Of a DNA stretch of 48,378 nucleotides, positions 1 through 8,372 are shown one piece after another. Within the stretch, counting starts at the first letter, position 1. The number at the start of each line of letters is the position of its first letter. Source of the stretch: an uncultured Hyphomicrobiales bacterium (GTDB lineage Bacteria > Pseudomonadota > Alphaproteobacteria > Rhizobiales > Xanthobacteraceae); contig CAISIV010000097.1 in assembly GCA_903885555.1 (NCBI GenBank), forward strand, positions 1 through 48,378, in the 5' to 3' direction. The notes under the pieces were generated by a model. That model saw only the letters and a program-made list of their open reading frames with translations. It ran no database searches and was not told where the DNA came from. A program made the position numbers and the translations under genes.

Positions 1-1
1 C

Positions 2-1711
2 CAAGGCACGCAGGCGCCGCACATGATGCAGGACCTGTTCGCCAAGCATCTCGATCTGACAACGGATCAGGTACGCATCCTGACCAAGGACGTCGGCGGC
101 TCGTTCGGCATCAAGGTGCACACTTATGCCGACGAGATGGCGACGGTAGCGCTGTCGAAGCTGCTCAAGCGCCCGGTGAAGTTCGTCGCCGACCGCATCG
201 AAAGCTTCGTCACCGACATTCACGCGCGCGATCATCGCATCAAGGCCAAGATCGGCGTCAAGAAAGACGGCACCATCACTGCCTTCGAGATCGACGATCT
301 CACCGGTATCGGCCCCTACTCGGTCTATCCGCGCACCTCGGGCATCGAGGCCAATCAGGTCGTCAACCTGACCGGCGGACCGTACAACTGTCCGAACTAC
401 CGCGCGCAGGCGCGCGTGGTGTTCCAGAACAAAAACGTGATGTGCCAGTACCGCGCGGTCGGCCATCCCATTGCCGTGGCGGTCACCGAGGGGCTGGTCG
501 AACTCGCCGCAGCGAAGATCGGCATGGACCCGCTGGAAATCCGCCGGCGCAACATGATCCCCGACGATGCCTATCCCGCACAGTCCGCCTCCGGGCTGAA
601 ATTCGAGAAACTGTCGCACCACGAGGCGATGGCGCATCTCGACACCATGATGAATTACGCCGGTCTGCGCGCCGAGCAGAAGAAGCTGCGCGACAAGGGC
701 GTCTATCGCGGCATCGGTTTTGCCTCGTTCATCGAGGTCACCAATCCCTCCGCCGCCTTCTACGGTGTCGGCGGCGCGCGTATCACATCGCAGGACGGCG
801 CGACCGTAAAACTCGACTCGCAGGGCGCGATCACTATTCATTCGGGCGTAACGGAACAAGGTCAGGGCGCCGAAGCCGTGCTGGCGCAATGCGTCGCATC
901 GTCTTTTGGCGTTTCGATGGACAAAGTCCGCGTCGTCACCGGCGATACCGACAACGTGCCTTATGGCGGCGGCACCTGGGCGTCACGCGCCGCCGGCATC
1001 GGCGGCGAAGCAGCGTGGCAGGCTGGCAAGGCCCTGCGCGGCAATGTGCTCGCGGTCGCCGGCGCCATGCTGCAGGCCAAACCCGAAGACCTCGACATCC
1101 GCAACAGCGTCGTCGTCGACAAAACCTCAGGCACCGAACGCCTGACGCTGGCCGAGCTGGCGCGCGTCGCCTATTTCCGGCCCGACACGCTGCCGCCCGG
1201 CTTCCAAGCCGAACTGATGGCGACGCGGCATTATGTCCCGCGCGCCTGGCCCTTCGCTTTCACCAACGGCATCCAGGCGAGCTATCTCGAAGTTGATACC
1301 GACACCGGCTTCGTCAAGCTGATCGATCACTGGTGCGTCGAGGATTGCGGCACCATCATCAACCCGCAACTGGTCAACGAGCAGATCCGCGGCGGCGTGG
1401 TGCAGGGCATCGGCGCGGCGCTTTACGAACAGTGCCTCTATGACGAGCGCGGCCAGATGCTCAACGGCAACATGGCCGACTATCTGGTGCCAATGGCGGT
1501 CGAGATGCCCGATATCCAGTGCGGCCATGTCGTCTCGCCCACCACCGACTCAGAACTCGGCGCCAAGGGCGCGGGCGAAGCCGGCACCGCGGGGGCGCCG
1601 GCCTGCATCATGAACGCGATCAATGACGCGCTGCGCCCGCTCGGCGCAACGCCGCTGACCGACATGCCGTTCACACCCGACAAGATTCTGCGGGCGCTGG
1701 GCAAGATCTAA
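2..1711 (+). CDS. Xanthine dehydrogenase-family molybdopterin-binding (large) subunit, 5' truncated
   Basis: The reading frame is open from the first complete codon (position 2), so the gene starts outside the window; about 569 residues of a family usually 700-800 long are present. The family hydroxylates heteroaromatic rings or aldehydes at a Mo-cytosine-dinucleotide centre. Visible are the GGSFG cofactor-binding motif near the start, a YRAVGHP segment where the family usually has YR/FRG.G.P, the TEQGQG cofactor motif, and GAKGAGEAG near the C-terminus, whose Glu (codon 1577-1579) aligns with the catalytic base. The CoxL active-site loop with its Cys is not seen, so CO dehydrogenase is unlikely. 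The FeS and FAD subunits are not in the window and should lie to the left. Its stop codon overlaps that of the convergent next gene. The substrate is unknown; purine, nicotinate-like and aldehyde substrates are all possible. Confidence 0.93.
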   Translation, partial: QGTQAPHMMQDLFAKHLDLTTDQVRILTKDVGGSFGIKVHTYADEMATVALSKLLKRPVKFVADRIESFVTDIHARDHRIKAKIGVKKDGTITAFEIDDLTGIGPYSVYPRTSGIEANQVVNLTGGPYNCPNYRAQARVVFQNKNVMCQYRAVGHPIAVAVTEGLVELAAAKIGMDPLEIRRRNMIPDDAYPAQSASGLKFEKLSHHEAMAHLDTMMNYAGLRAEQKKLRDKGVYRGIGFASFIEVTNPSAAFYGVGGARITSQDGATVKLDSQGAITIHSGVTEQGQGAEAVLAQCVASSFGVSMDKVRVVTGDTDNVPYGGGTWASRAAGIGGEAAWQAGKALRGNVLAVAGAMLQAKPEDLDIRNSVVVDKTSGTERLTLAELARVAYFRPDTLPPGFQAELMATRHYVPRAWPFAFTNGIQASYLEVDTDTGFVKLIDHWCVEDCGTIINPQLVNEQIRGGVVQGIGAALYEQCLYDERGQMLNGNMADYLVPMAVEMPDIQCGHVVSPTTDSELGAKGAGEAGTAGAPACIMNAINDALRPLGATPLTDMPFTPDKILRALGKI

Positions 1712-2325
1712 AACTTGATCATGTCGCTCCGTGTCAGCGTCGACTTCTGAGACACGCTGGGTGCGCTGAGGAAGTTGAGCACCGTCGCATATTCCGCGAC
1801 CGGATCGACCGCCGACATGCCGTCAACCGGCACGATGACATTCATGCCGCGTTTGGCAGCGCCGCTTGCGGTGGAGAATACTGCACCGTTCGATGCCGTG
1901 CCGACGGTGATGACGGTCTTGATGCCCTTGTCGGCGAGAATTTTCTCGAGATCGGTCTTGAAAAACTTGTCCGGGCCCGAGCGCACCGAAGGCTCACTCT
2001 CCAGCGGCGCGACGTCCTTGATGACATCGGCGCCCGTGGTGTTGGCAATCACGCTGTAGACCACCATCACCTTGGCCGCGCGCGCCTTCTCGAGAAGCTT
2101 TTTCATCGCCGGGATCTGCGCGAGGCAGCGCGGCCGTTGGCCGCAGTTCTGGTTCATGAAATCGAGCATCAGCAGCGCCGTGGTTGCGGGCTCGATCGTC
2201 ACCGGTTTGAGCTCGGGCGCGGCCGGCGCCTTCACGCTGGCCCATTCATCGATAATCGAAGCAGCGTGGGCGGGCACGGCGACAGACGCGAGAAAAACAG
2301 CCGCTACAATCCATTTGCGCATCAT
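1708..2325 (-). CDS. Exported isochorismatase-fold (cysteine hydrolase family) protein lacking the catalytic Cys
   Basis: 205 residues starting at the first of two adjacent ATG codons, 8 bases after an AAGGA ribosome site; an upstream in-frame ATG at 2379 has no good site. Residues 1-22 form a Sec signal peptide ending in AHA-A. The isochorismatase fold is recognised from LLMLDFMNQ (Asp55, the conserved triad Asp) and from the strand-turn VGTASNGAVFSTA. In the usual G..T..CV..TA motif the nucleophilic Cys falls at Ala148 here, and the usual Lys position reads Arg115, with Lys120 close by. Relatives such as PhzD and EntB also lack the Cys and act on vinyl ethers, so this may be a different chemistry or a binding protein. 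It is transcribed towards the Mo-hydroxylase with overlapping stops, and divergently from the cyclase gene. Family sure, function unknown. Confidence 0.85.
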   Translation of the reverse strand: MMRKWIVAAVFLASVAVPAHAASIIDEWASVKAPAAPELKPVTIEPATTALLMLDFMNQNCGQRPRCLAQIPAMKKLLEKARAAKVMVVYSVIANTTGADVIKDVAPLESEPSVRSGPDKFFKTDLEKILADKGIKTVITVGTASNGAVFSTASGAAKRGMNVIVPVDGMSAVDPVAEYATVLNFLSAPSVSQKSTLTRSDMIKF

Positions 2326-2453
2326 GAAACACGTCCTTTTTCGATTAGCGGGGTGACCCGCTTGATGTAACACCGCCATCCGGCCAATATTGCATGAATG
2401 CGGCAGATCAGCTGCGGCGCTGCAAGAAACTAATCCAAGAAGGAAACGCTTTC

Positions 2454-3407
2454 ATGAATATCAAGGTCGGCAAAGAGGCGATCGCCGAAGCCTCCAAGAA
2501 GCTGTCGAACTGGGGCCGCTGGGGCAAGACCGACCAGATCGGTACGCTTAACCACGTCACGCCCGAGCATATCGTCAAGGCGGCAAGCCTGATCAAGACC
2601 GGCAAGGTCTTCGCGCTCGGCATTCCACTCGACCGCGACGGCCCGCAGAACGGTCTGTTCGGCGGCCGCTTCAACCCGATCCACCAGATGCTCGCCACCG
2701 GCACCGACGCCGTCGCCGGCCAGCAGGACTGGAACAAGATCCGCTACGCCGACGACACGCTGATGTTGTGCGTGCAGGGCGCGACCCACTGGGACGCGCT
2801 CGGCCACCTGTTCTACGAGGACAAGGCCTACAACGGCTACGACGCCAAGCTCATCGACTCGCGCGGCCTGTCGGTGCTCGGCATCGAGCATTCCAAGAGC
2901 AAGATGGTCGGCCGTGGCGTGTTGCTGGACATCGCGCGTTTCCGCAAAGTGAAATGGCTCAACGACGGCGAGAGCATTTCCAACGACGAACTCGACAAGT
3001 GCGCCAAGCAGCAGAACGTCTCGATTGGACGCGGCGACTTCGTGCACGTACGCACCGGCCAGATGGAGCGCTGCCTCGCCGAGAAGAACTGGGGCGGCTA
3101 TGCCGGCGGCGACGCACCGGGCGTCAAGTTCGAGAACTGCTACTGGGCGCAGGAAAAGGAAATCGCGGCGCTGTGCATGGACACCTGGGGCTGCGAAGTC
3201 CGCCCGAACGAGACCACCGAGGCCAACCAGCCGTGGCACTGGGTCGTCATCCCGGCCATGGGCCTGTGCATGGGTGAAATCTTCTACCTCAAGGAACTGG
3301 CCGAGGATTGCGACGAAGACGGTATCTACGAATTTTTCTTCTGCGGTCCGCCACTGATCATCACCGGCGCCACCGGTTCGCCTATCAATCCGCAGGCGAT
3401 TAAGTGA
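2454..3407 (+). CDS. Cyclase-family (kynurenine formamidase-like) metal-dependent hydrolase
   Basis: 317 residues. The ATG at 2454 follows a GAAGGA ribosome site at 8 bases; an ATG at 2394 would add 20 residues with no homology expected. The family signature H.GTH.DAP.H appears as QGATHWDALGH at residues 108-118, with the first His replaced by Gln but the His112/Asp114/His118 metal ligands kept. Members hydrolyse N-formyl or cyclic amides and esters, for example in tryptophan, isatin and lactone catabolism. At 317 residues it is longer than the 200-260-residue kynurenine formamidases and than the other cyclase at 33830. It contains several Cys in its C-terminal half. It is probably cytoplasmic, as no signal peptide is seen. 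Neighbours suggest a role in organic acid catabolism; the substrate is not predictable. Confidence 0.88.
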   Translation: MNIKVGKEAIAEASKKLSNWGRWGKTDQIGTLNHVTPEHIVKAASLIKTGKVFALGIPLDRDGPQNGLFGGRFNPIHQMLATGTDAVAGQQDWNKIRYADDTLMLCVQGATHWDALGHLFYEDKAYNGYDAKLIDSRGLSVLGIEHSKSKMVGRGVLLDIARFRKVKWLNDGESISNDELDKCAKQQNVSIGRGDFVHVRTGQMERCLAEKNWGGYAGGDAPGVKFENCYWAQEKEIAALCMDTWGCEVRPNETTEANQPWHWVVIPAMGLCMGEIFYLKELAEDCDEDGIYEFFFCGPPLIITGATGSPINPQAIK

Positions 3408-3420
3408 CCGCGTAGCGGTC

Positions 3421-3448
3421 ATCCCGGACGGCGAAGCCGAGCCGGGAT
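3421..3448. repeat. Palindromic repeat unit A (nested hairpin)
   Basis: ATCCCGG (3421-3427) pairs with CCGGGAT (3442-3448), and an inner CGGC-GAA-GCCG hairpin lies between. This nested palindrome is of the kind scattered between genes in Bradyrhizobium-type genomes. It lies 13 bases after the cyclase stop codon and may also act as a 3' end stabiliser. Confidence 0.75.
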
Positions 3449-3465
3449 CTCGCCCTCCAAATTCC

Positions 3466-3565
3466 GCTGTCATGCCCCGCGAAAGCGGAGCATCCAGACC
3501 TTCGACTTTTGCGCTAAACTCGAAACCAGTAAGTGCTGGGTCCCCGCCTTCGCGGGGACGACAGC
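3466..3565. repeat. Composite palindromic repeat B upstream of the hisD-like gene
   Basis: Outer arms GCTGTC (3466-3471) and GACAGC (3560-3565), with CCCCGCG (3475-3481) pairing to CGCGGGG (3551-3557). Each side also forms its own hairpin: ATGCCCCGC-gaaa-GCGGAGCAT at 3472-3493 with one mismatch, and GTCCCCGC-cttc-GCGGGGAC at 3540-3559, perfect. Translated on the minus strand it gives the peptide VVPAKAGTQ, a known hallmark of such repeats in alphaproteobacterial genomes, so the long minus-strand frame here is spurious. The repeat ends 21 bases before the next start codon. Confidence 0.82.
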
Positions 3566-3586
3566 TGTGTGAATGGAGAGACGCTC

Positions 3587-4894
3587 ATGCCCAATCATCT
3601 CAAGCGCGGCATGGATGCCGGCACGATCAAGGCCGCCGACGCCAAAGTGCGCGAGACGGTCGAGACTATTCTGGCGCAGGTCGAAGAGCACAAGGACCAG
3701 GCGATCCGCGACCTGTCGAAGAAATTCGACAACTGGGCACCGAAGAGCTTCCGCCTGTCGCCGGCCGAAATCGACGCGGCAATCGCCCAGGTGCCCAAGC
3801 GCGATCTGGAGGACATCAAGTTCGCGCAGGCTCAGGTGCGCAACTTCGCGCAGAAGCAGCGCGAGAGCATGAAGGACATCGAGGTCGAGACCCTGCCCGG
3901 CGTCATCCTCGGCCACAAACACGTACCGGTGTCGTCGATCGGCTGCTATGTGCCCGGCGGCCGCTATCCCATGGTCGCCTCGGCGCACATGTCGATCGTC
4001 ACGGCCAAGGTCGCCGGCGTGAAGCGCATCATCGCCTGCGCCCCGCCGTTCAAGGGCGGACCGCACCCGGCCATCGTCGCCGCCATGCATTTCGGCGGCG
4101 CTGACGAAATCTACGTGCTCGGCGGCGTACAGGCTGTCGCGGCCATGGCGCTCGGCACCGAAACTATCGCGCCGGTCGACATGATCGTCGGACCCGGCAA
4201 CGCCTATGTGGCGGAAGCCAAGCGTCAGTTGTTCGGCCGCATCGGCATCGACTTGCTCGCAGGCCCGACCGAGACGCTGATCATTGCCGACGACAGCGTC
4301 GACGGCGAAATCTGCGCTACCGACCTGCTCGGCCAGGCCGAGCATGGCCCGAACTCGCCGGCCGTCCTGATCACCAATTCGGAAAAACTCGCGCGCGACA
4401 CCATGAACGAGATCGAGCGCCTGCTGACCATCCTGCCCACCGCCGACGTGGCGCGTCAGGCGTGGAACGACTACGGCGAAGTCATCGTCTGTGACAGCTA
4501 CGAGGAAATGGTCAGCGAAGCCGACCGCGTCGCTTCCGAGCACGTCCAGGTCATGACCAAGGACCCGGACTACTTTCTCAACAACATGCAGAATTTCGGC
4601 GCGCTGTTTTTAGGCCCCCGCACCAATGTCGCCTATGGCGACAAGGTGATCGGCACCAATCACACGCTGCCGACTAAGAAGAACGCCCGCTTCACCGGCG
4701 GCCTGTGGGTCGGCAAGTTCCTCAAGACCTGCACGTATCAAAAGGTGCTGACCGACGAAGCCAGCGCCATGATCGGCGAATATTGCTCGCGGCTGTGCAT
4801 TCTTGAAGGTTTCTCGGGTCACGCCGAGCAGGCGAATATCCGCGTGCGCCGCTACGGCCGCCGCAACGTGCCCTACGCGCAGGCGGCGGAGTGA
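3587..4894 (+). CDS. Histidinol dehydrogenase-family Zn-dependent NAD dehydrogenase
   Basis: 435 residues, ATG after GGAGA. The active-site set of HisD can be read: Gln250 and His253 in GQAEHGP, Glu318-His319 in SEHVQVM, Asp352 in [13 protein letters not shown] and His412 in FSGHAEQ. They correspond to E. coli Gln259, His262, Glu326, His327, Asp360 and His419, so zinc binding and the catalytic His are intact. No histidine-biosynthesis gene is nearby. It overlaps an SDR gene by 4 bp (GTGA), so the two are translationally coupled. Paralogous HisD-family enzymes outside his operons oxidise other alcohols, such as sulfopropanediol (HpsN), so a catabolic dehydrogenase is more likely than the biosynthetic HisD. 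This assignment is from context; I cannot exclude that it is the genome's hisD. Confidence 0.9.
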   Translation: MPNHLKRGMDAGTIKAADAKVRETVETILAQVEEHKDQAIRDLSKKFDNWAPKSFRLSPAEIDAAIAQVPKRDLEDIKFAQAQVRNFAQKQRESMKDIEVETLPGVILGHKHVPVSSIGCYVPGGRYPMVASAHMSIVTAKVAGVKRIIACAPPFKGGPHPAIVAAMHFGGADEIYVLGGVQAVAAMALGTETIAPVDMIVGPGNAYVAEAKRQLFGRIGIDLLAGPTETLIIADDSVDGEICATDLLGQAEHGPNSPAVLITNSEKLARDTMNEIERLLTILPTADVARQAWNDYGEVIVCDSYEEMVSEADRVASEHVQVMTKDPDYFLNNMQNFGALFLGPRTNVAYGDKVIGTNHTLPTKKNARFTGGLWVGKFLKTCTYQKVLTDEASAMIGEYCSRLCILEGFSGHAEQANIRVRRYGRRNVPYAQAAE

Positions 4895-5661
4895 GCGTGG
4901 ACCTCACCAAAACGCCGTCGTTCCGTCTCGACGGACGGCGCGCGCTGGTGACCGGCGCCGGACGCGGCATCGGTCTGGCGGCGGCGTCCGCGCTGGCGGA
5001 GGCCGGTGCGCATGTCACACTGGCCGCCCGCACCGCCACCGAAATCGAGGAAGCGGCCGAAGCCATCCGCACCCGTGGCCACGAGGCCGAGCCACTGGTG
5101 CTCGATGTGCGCGACGTCGAGGCTGTGCAAAAGACCATCGCCGCGCAGGTGCCGTTCAACATCCTCGTCAACAACGCCGGCACCAATAAGCCGGCACCGT
5201 TCGTTGACGTGAAGGTCGAGGATTTCGATTTCGTCTTCGGCTTGAACGTCCGCGCCGCCTACTTCGTCGCTCAGGCTGTGGCACGCAAGCTGGTCGAGGC
5301 GAAACAGCCCGGCTCGATCATCAATATGTCGTCGCAGATGGGCCATGTCGGCGGCCCGACCCGCACCGTTTACTGCGCCACCAAGCACGCGATGGAAGGC
5401 TTCACCAAGGCAATGGCGATCGAGCTGGCGCCGTACAAGATCAGGGTCAACACGCTGGCGCCGACTTTCATCGAAACGCCGATGACGCGCCCGTTTTTCC
5501 AGAACGAAGCCTTCCGCACTGACACGCTCAAGCGCATCAAGCTCGGCCGCCTCGGCCAGCTCGAAGATCTCACCGGCGCCATCGTCTTCATGGCGAGCGA
5601 CGCCGCCGCGCTGATGACTGGCACCTCGCTGGTGGTCGACGGCGGCTGGACGGCGGAATAG
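4891..5661 (+). CDS. Short-chain dehydrogenase/reductase (SDR)
   Basis: 256 residues starting at GTG inside the stop of the preceding gene (GTGA); a second GTG lies at 4897. A classical [11 protein letters not shown] cofactor motif at 21-28, NNAG at 93-96, and the catalytic tetrad Asn118, Ser147, Tyr160, Lys164, ending in the family's VVDGGWTAE. Arg46 after the second beta strand (LAARTATE) hints at NADP preference. The overlap with the HisD-like dehydrogenase suggests consecutive oxidations of one substrate, or epimerisation followed by oxidation as in dihydroxypropanesulfonate use; that is inference. Cytoplasmic. Confidence 0.93.
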   Translation: MSVDLTKTPSFRLDGRRALVTGAGRGIGLAAASALAEAGAHVTLAARTATEIEEAAEAIRTRGHEAEPLVLDVRDVEAVQKTIAAQVPFNILVNNAGTNKPAPFVDVKVEDFDFVFGLNVRAAYFVAQAVARKLVEAKQPGSIINMSSQMGHVGGPTRTVYCATKHAMEGFTKAMAIELAPYKIRVNTLAPTFIETPMTRPFFQNEAFRTDTLKRIKLGRLGQLEDLTGAIVFMASDAAALMTGTSLVVDGGWTAE

Positions 5662-5696
5662 ACTACAAAAAAGAATAACTAATTGGGGAGATTGGC

Positions 5697-6176
5697 ATGC
5701 GTGCTTTGGTGTTCGGCGCCCTGCTGCTGTTAAGCAATGCCGCTCTCGCCGCCGACAAAGACCGCATCATCGGTACCTGGAAGCTGGTCGCCGTCACCTA
5801 TGAGGATGCGCAAACCAAGGAGCGTACGCCGGTGCTTGGCGAGCATCCGCGTGGCTATCAGATCGCCACGCCCGAAGGCCGCTGGCTCGCGCTGGTCACC
5901 GCCGACGGCCGCCCGGTGCCCAAGACCGACGAGGATCGCGCCAAGGCGCTGCGTTCGATGATCGCCTATAGCGGCCGCTATCGCGTCGAGGACAACAAGG
6001 TCATTACCAAAGTCGAAGTCGCCTGGAACGAAGCCTGGGTCGGCGGCGAACAGGTCCGCTTCCTGCGTTTCGAAGGCGACGACGTGCTCAACATCGAAAG
6101 CCCGCCGATGCCGCATCCCAACGTCGACAACAAGACCGTGAAGGTGATTGTTACCTGGGCGCGGGATAAGTCGTAA
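5697..6176 (+). CDS. Exported lipocalin-like domain protein
   Basis: 159 residues, ATG 7 bases after GGGGA. Residues 1-19 form a Sec signal peptide (LLLLSNAALA-A). The mature part opens with a GTWKLV motif, typical of the lipocalin-like small beta-barrel domain, and has alternating strands throughout. No catalytic residues are recognisable. The gene sits 35 bases after the SDR and probably shares its transcript. Its stop is 10 bases from the stop of the convergent dehydrogenase. A role in binding a small hydrophobic ligand in the periplasm is possible but unproven. Confidence 0.8.
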   Translation: MRALVFGALLLLSNAALAADKDRIIGTWKLVAVTYEDAQTKERTPVLGEHPRGYQIATPEGRWLALVTADGRPVPKTDEDRAKALRSMIAYSGRYRVEDNKVITKVEVAWNEAWVGGEQVRFLRFEGDDVLNIESPPMPHPNVDNKTVKVIVTWARDKS

Positions 6177-6186
6177 CGGCGCGCGC

Positions 6187-7176
6187 CTAAAACAGCTTTT
6201 TTAATACCTGCGGATTGAGACAGCTCACCGGCGGCTTGTTTTCGATCAGGGCGATGATGTTGTCGACGACGACATGCGCCATGCCTTCGCGCAGCTCCAG
6301 CACGCCGCTGCCGAGATGCGGCGTCAGAACCACGTTCGTCATGGCGACGAGATCGGGCGAAACCTGCGGCTCGTGCTCGTAGACGTCGAGGCCGGCGCCG
6401 GCGATCTGCTTCGCCTTCAGCGCACGCACCAGCGCCGTCTCGTCGATGATCGGGCCGCGCGACGTGTTGACGATAAAGGCGGTCGGTTTCATCAGCGCGA
6501 ACTGCTTGTCGCTCATCAGGTGACGCGTTTCCGGCGACAACTGCGGATGCATCGAGACGAAGTCCGCCGTCTTCAGCACGTCCTCGAACGACATGTAGGT
6601 CGCATCGAACTGTGCCTCGACCTCGGCAGACTGGCGATGCGGATCGCAATAGATGATCTTCATCCCGAAACCGCGGCCGCGGCGGCCAACCGCCTGGCCG
6701 ATGCGGCCGAAGCCGACGAGGCCGAGCGTCTTGCCGCTCACCGCGTAGCCCGCGAGATGGTTGGACTGCGAACCAGGATAGATACCCTGCCGGAACAGTT
6801 TGTCGCCCAGCGCGATGTTGCGCGCCACCGACAGCAGCAAGCCGAACGCGATATCCGCCGTCGCATCGGTGACCATCGCCGTGATGTTGGTGACGGGAAT
6901 GCCGAGTTCGGTCGCGGCCTGCAGGTCGATGAGGTCCTGCGTGATGTTCATCGCCGACACCGCCTTGAGCTTCGGGTTGGCGGTCAGCACGTCGCGGTCC
7001 ACGCGATCATGCAACAGCGACAGCAGAATGTCGGCGCGCTTCACGCCGGCGATCAGCTTGTCCTTGGGCAACACCTGGCTCGAATCCGGATTGACCTCAA
7101 CGTCGGCGACGGCGCGCAGGCGAGCCAGCGCGCTCTCAGCGATTGGCTGGGTGACGAATACCTTTGGCTTGCTCAT
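6187..7176 (-). CDS. D-isomer-specific 2-hydroxyacid dehydrogenase (glyoxylate/hydroxypyruvate reductase-like)
   Basis: 329 residues. NAD(P)-binding motif GFGRIG at 155-160, catalytic Arg240 in NTSRGPI, the acidic partner in the segment ending at residue 270 (LDVYEHEP), and catalytic His287 in TPHLGSG: a complete active site. It reduces 2-oxoacids or oxidises D-2-hydroxyacids. Its ATG overlaps the stop of the upstream flavin monooxygenase gene by 4 bp, so they form a two-gene operon read away from the LysR gene. Convergent with the lipocalin-like gene. Confidence 0.93.
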   Translation of the reverse strand: MSKPKVFVTQPIAESALARLRAVADVEVNPDSSQVLPKDKLIAGVKRADILLSLLHDRVDRDVLTANPKLKAVSAMNITQDLIDLQAATELGIPVTNITAMVTDATADIAFGLLLSVARNIALGDKLFRQGIYPGSQSNHLAGYAVSGKTLGLVGFGRIGQAVGRRGRGFGMKIIYCDPHRQSAEVEAQFDATYMSFEDVLKTADFVSMHPQLSPETRHLMSDKQFALMKPTAFIVNTSRGPIIDETALVRALKAKQIAGAGLDVYEHEPQVSPDLVAMTNVVLTPHLGSGVLELREGMAHVVVDNIIALIENKPPVSCLNPQVLKKLF

Positions 7177-8261
7177 TTCTTGGTCGCGGCGTTGATCTTG
7201 GGCAGGACTTTTTCGGCCAGCAGCACCATCGAGCGCTTGCCGAGCGCGGGATCTTTCCAGTCCTTGCCGGCGTACAACAAGGTGCCGAACTCGCCGACCG
7301 TTTCCTGATACTTCAGCAGTTCATCCGCCACCTTGTCCGGCGTGCCGTAGGTGATGAGCTGATCGCACACATAATCGAGCGTGACCTCGTCATCCGGCTG
7401 GTCGCGATGCGTCTTGAACAGCTCGATGCGGCCGTTCATTTTCAGCTTGGTGTAGAGCTGCGAATAGTAATAGCGGTACGGCCCGTTCGGATCGGTGGCA
7501 TAGGCCTTGGCAGTCTTCTCGTCGTCGGCGACGAAAATGCTTCTGGCGACACGCCAGTTCGCCGGATCGGCCGGACGGCCCATCCGCTCGCAGCCTTCGA
7601 CATATTTGGGCCAGTGGCTCTTCACCCACTGCGGCATCAGGAAGTTCGCCGAGATCGGGTCCCAGCCGCGCGCAGCGGCTTCAGTCACGCCTTTGGAAAA
7701 CGGCGCCACCGCGGTGACGACGATCGGCGGATGCGGACGCTGCAACGGTTTGGCGATGTAACCTTGGCCAAGATCGGGCAGAAATTGGCGCTCGACGCTG
7801 ATGTTCCAGTATTTGCCCTTGAGATTGTAGGGCGGGTCGTTGGCCCAGATCGCCAGAACCTGGTTGATGCCTTCGAGGAACATCTCGTTACGGTTGGCGT
7901 CGAGGTTGCCGAACACTTCCGCGTCCGACAGCAGGCCGCCGGGGCTGATGCCGAACAGGAAACGGCCGTCGAGCATGTGATCGAGCATCGCGATCTGCGA
8001 GGCGACCGCTGCCGGATGCGCGTTCGGCATATTGATGGTGCCGGTGCCGAGCTTCATCTGCTTGGTGGCATGAACCAGCGTCGCGAGAAAGATCGCGCAA
8101 GACGTGATGTTCTCGGCGCGGTCGGTGACGTGCTCGCCGCAATAGCCTTCGGCGAAGCCGAGTTCGTCGGCCAGGATGAAGGCCTCCCGGTCTTCGCGGA
8201 GCGACAGCCGCCAGTCTTTGTTCAACGGATGGATGGGCATCGTGAAGAAGCCAAGCTTCAT
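7173..8261 (-). CDS. LLM-class (luciferase-like) flavin-dependent monooxygenase
   Basis: 362 residues with the N-terminus MKLGFFTMPIHP of the bacterial-luciferase TIM-barrel family, a conserved GYCGEHVTD segment, the MKLGTGTINMPNAHP strand, and a DGRFLFGISPGG glycine-rich phosphate site near residues 115-126. These enzymes use FMNH2 (or F420H2) from a separate reductase to oxygenate small organics; no reductase is adjacent. It is the first gene of an operon with the 2-hydroxyacid dehydrogenase and is divergent from a LysR regulator, a classic regulator-target arrangement. The substrate is not predictable. Confidence 0.92.
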   Translation of the reverse strand: MKLGFFTMPIHPLNKDWRLSLREDREAFILADELGFAEGYCGEHVTDRAENITSCAIFLATLVHATKQMKLGTGTINMPNAHPAAVASQIAMLDHMLDGRFLFGISPGGLLSDAEVFGNLDANRNEMFLEGINQVLAIWANDPPYNLKGKYWNISVERQFLPDLGQGYIAKPLQRPHPPIVVTAVAPFSKGVTEAAARGWDPISANFLMPQWVKSHWPKYVEGCERMGRPADPANWRVARSIFVADDEKTAKAYATDPNGPYRYYYSQLYTKLKMNGRIELFKTHRDQPDDEVTLDYVCDQLITYGTPDKVADELLKYQETVGEFGTLLYAGKDWKDPALGKRSMVLLAEKVLPKINAATKK

Positions 8262-8330
8262 AGGGCCTTGTCCTTGGGTGGGCGTTATTTGTTTTGCCCC
8301 CAGCCTAGGGGGTAAGCCTCTTCCAACGAA

Positions 8331-8342
8331 ATAATATATTAT
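8331..8342. promoter_or_regulatory. AT-rich palindrome in the divergent lysR / monooxygenase promoter region
   Basis: ATAATATATTAT is a perfect 12-base palindrome in a short AT-rich tract that contrasts with the GC-rich surroundings. It is the likely promoter core or an accessory regulator site between the two divergent genes. A nearby CCCCC-N6-GGGGG inverted repeat lies at 8297-8312. Confidence 0.45.
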
Positions 8343-8350
8343 GCTTTAGA

Positions 8351-8369
8351 CCATTAGTTTTTATAATGG
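8351..8369. promoter_or_regulatory. Candidate LysR-type operator (ATTA-N7-TAAT)
   Basis: CCATTA (8351-8356) and TAATGG (8364-8369) are perfect inverted arms around 7 bases. The core ATTA-N7-TAAT has exactly the T-N11-A geometry of LysR-type boxes. It ends 3 bases before the lysR ATG, so binding would block initiation of the regulator gene itself (autorepression) while leaving the divergent monooxygenase promoter activatable. Confidence 0.55.
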
Positions 8370-8372
8370 CCC

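Noticed and set aside
2-1711. Aerobic CO dehydrogenase large subunit (CoxL)
   Set aside because: The CoxL active-site loop with its Cys is absent; a YRAVGHP segment is found in its place.
2430-3473. 347-residue minus-strand frame over the cyclase gene
   Set aside because: His/Asp/Ala/Val-rich antisense shadow with no recognisable domain; the plus strand has a clear cyclase motif.
3470-4543. 357-residue minus-strand frame over the hisD-like gene
   Set aside because: It is the shadow of a GC-rich coding gene and ends in the VVPAKAGTQ peptide made by a palindromic repeat.
7164-8315. 383-residue plus-strand frame
   Set aside because: Antisense of the LLM monooxygenase, running into the lysR promoter.
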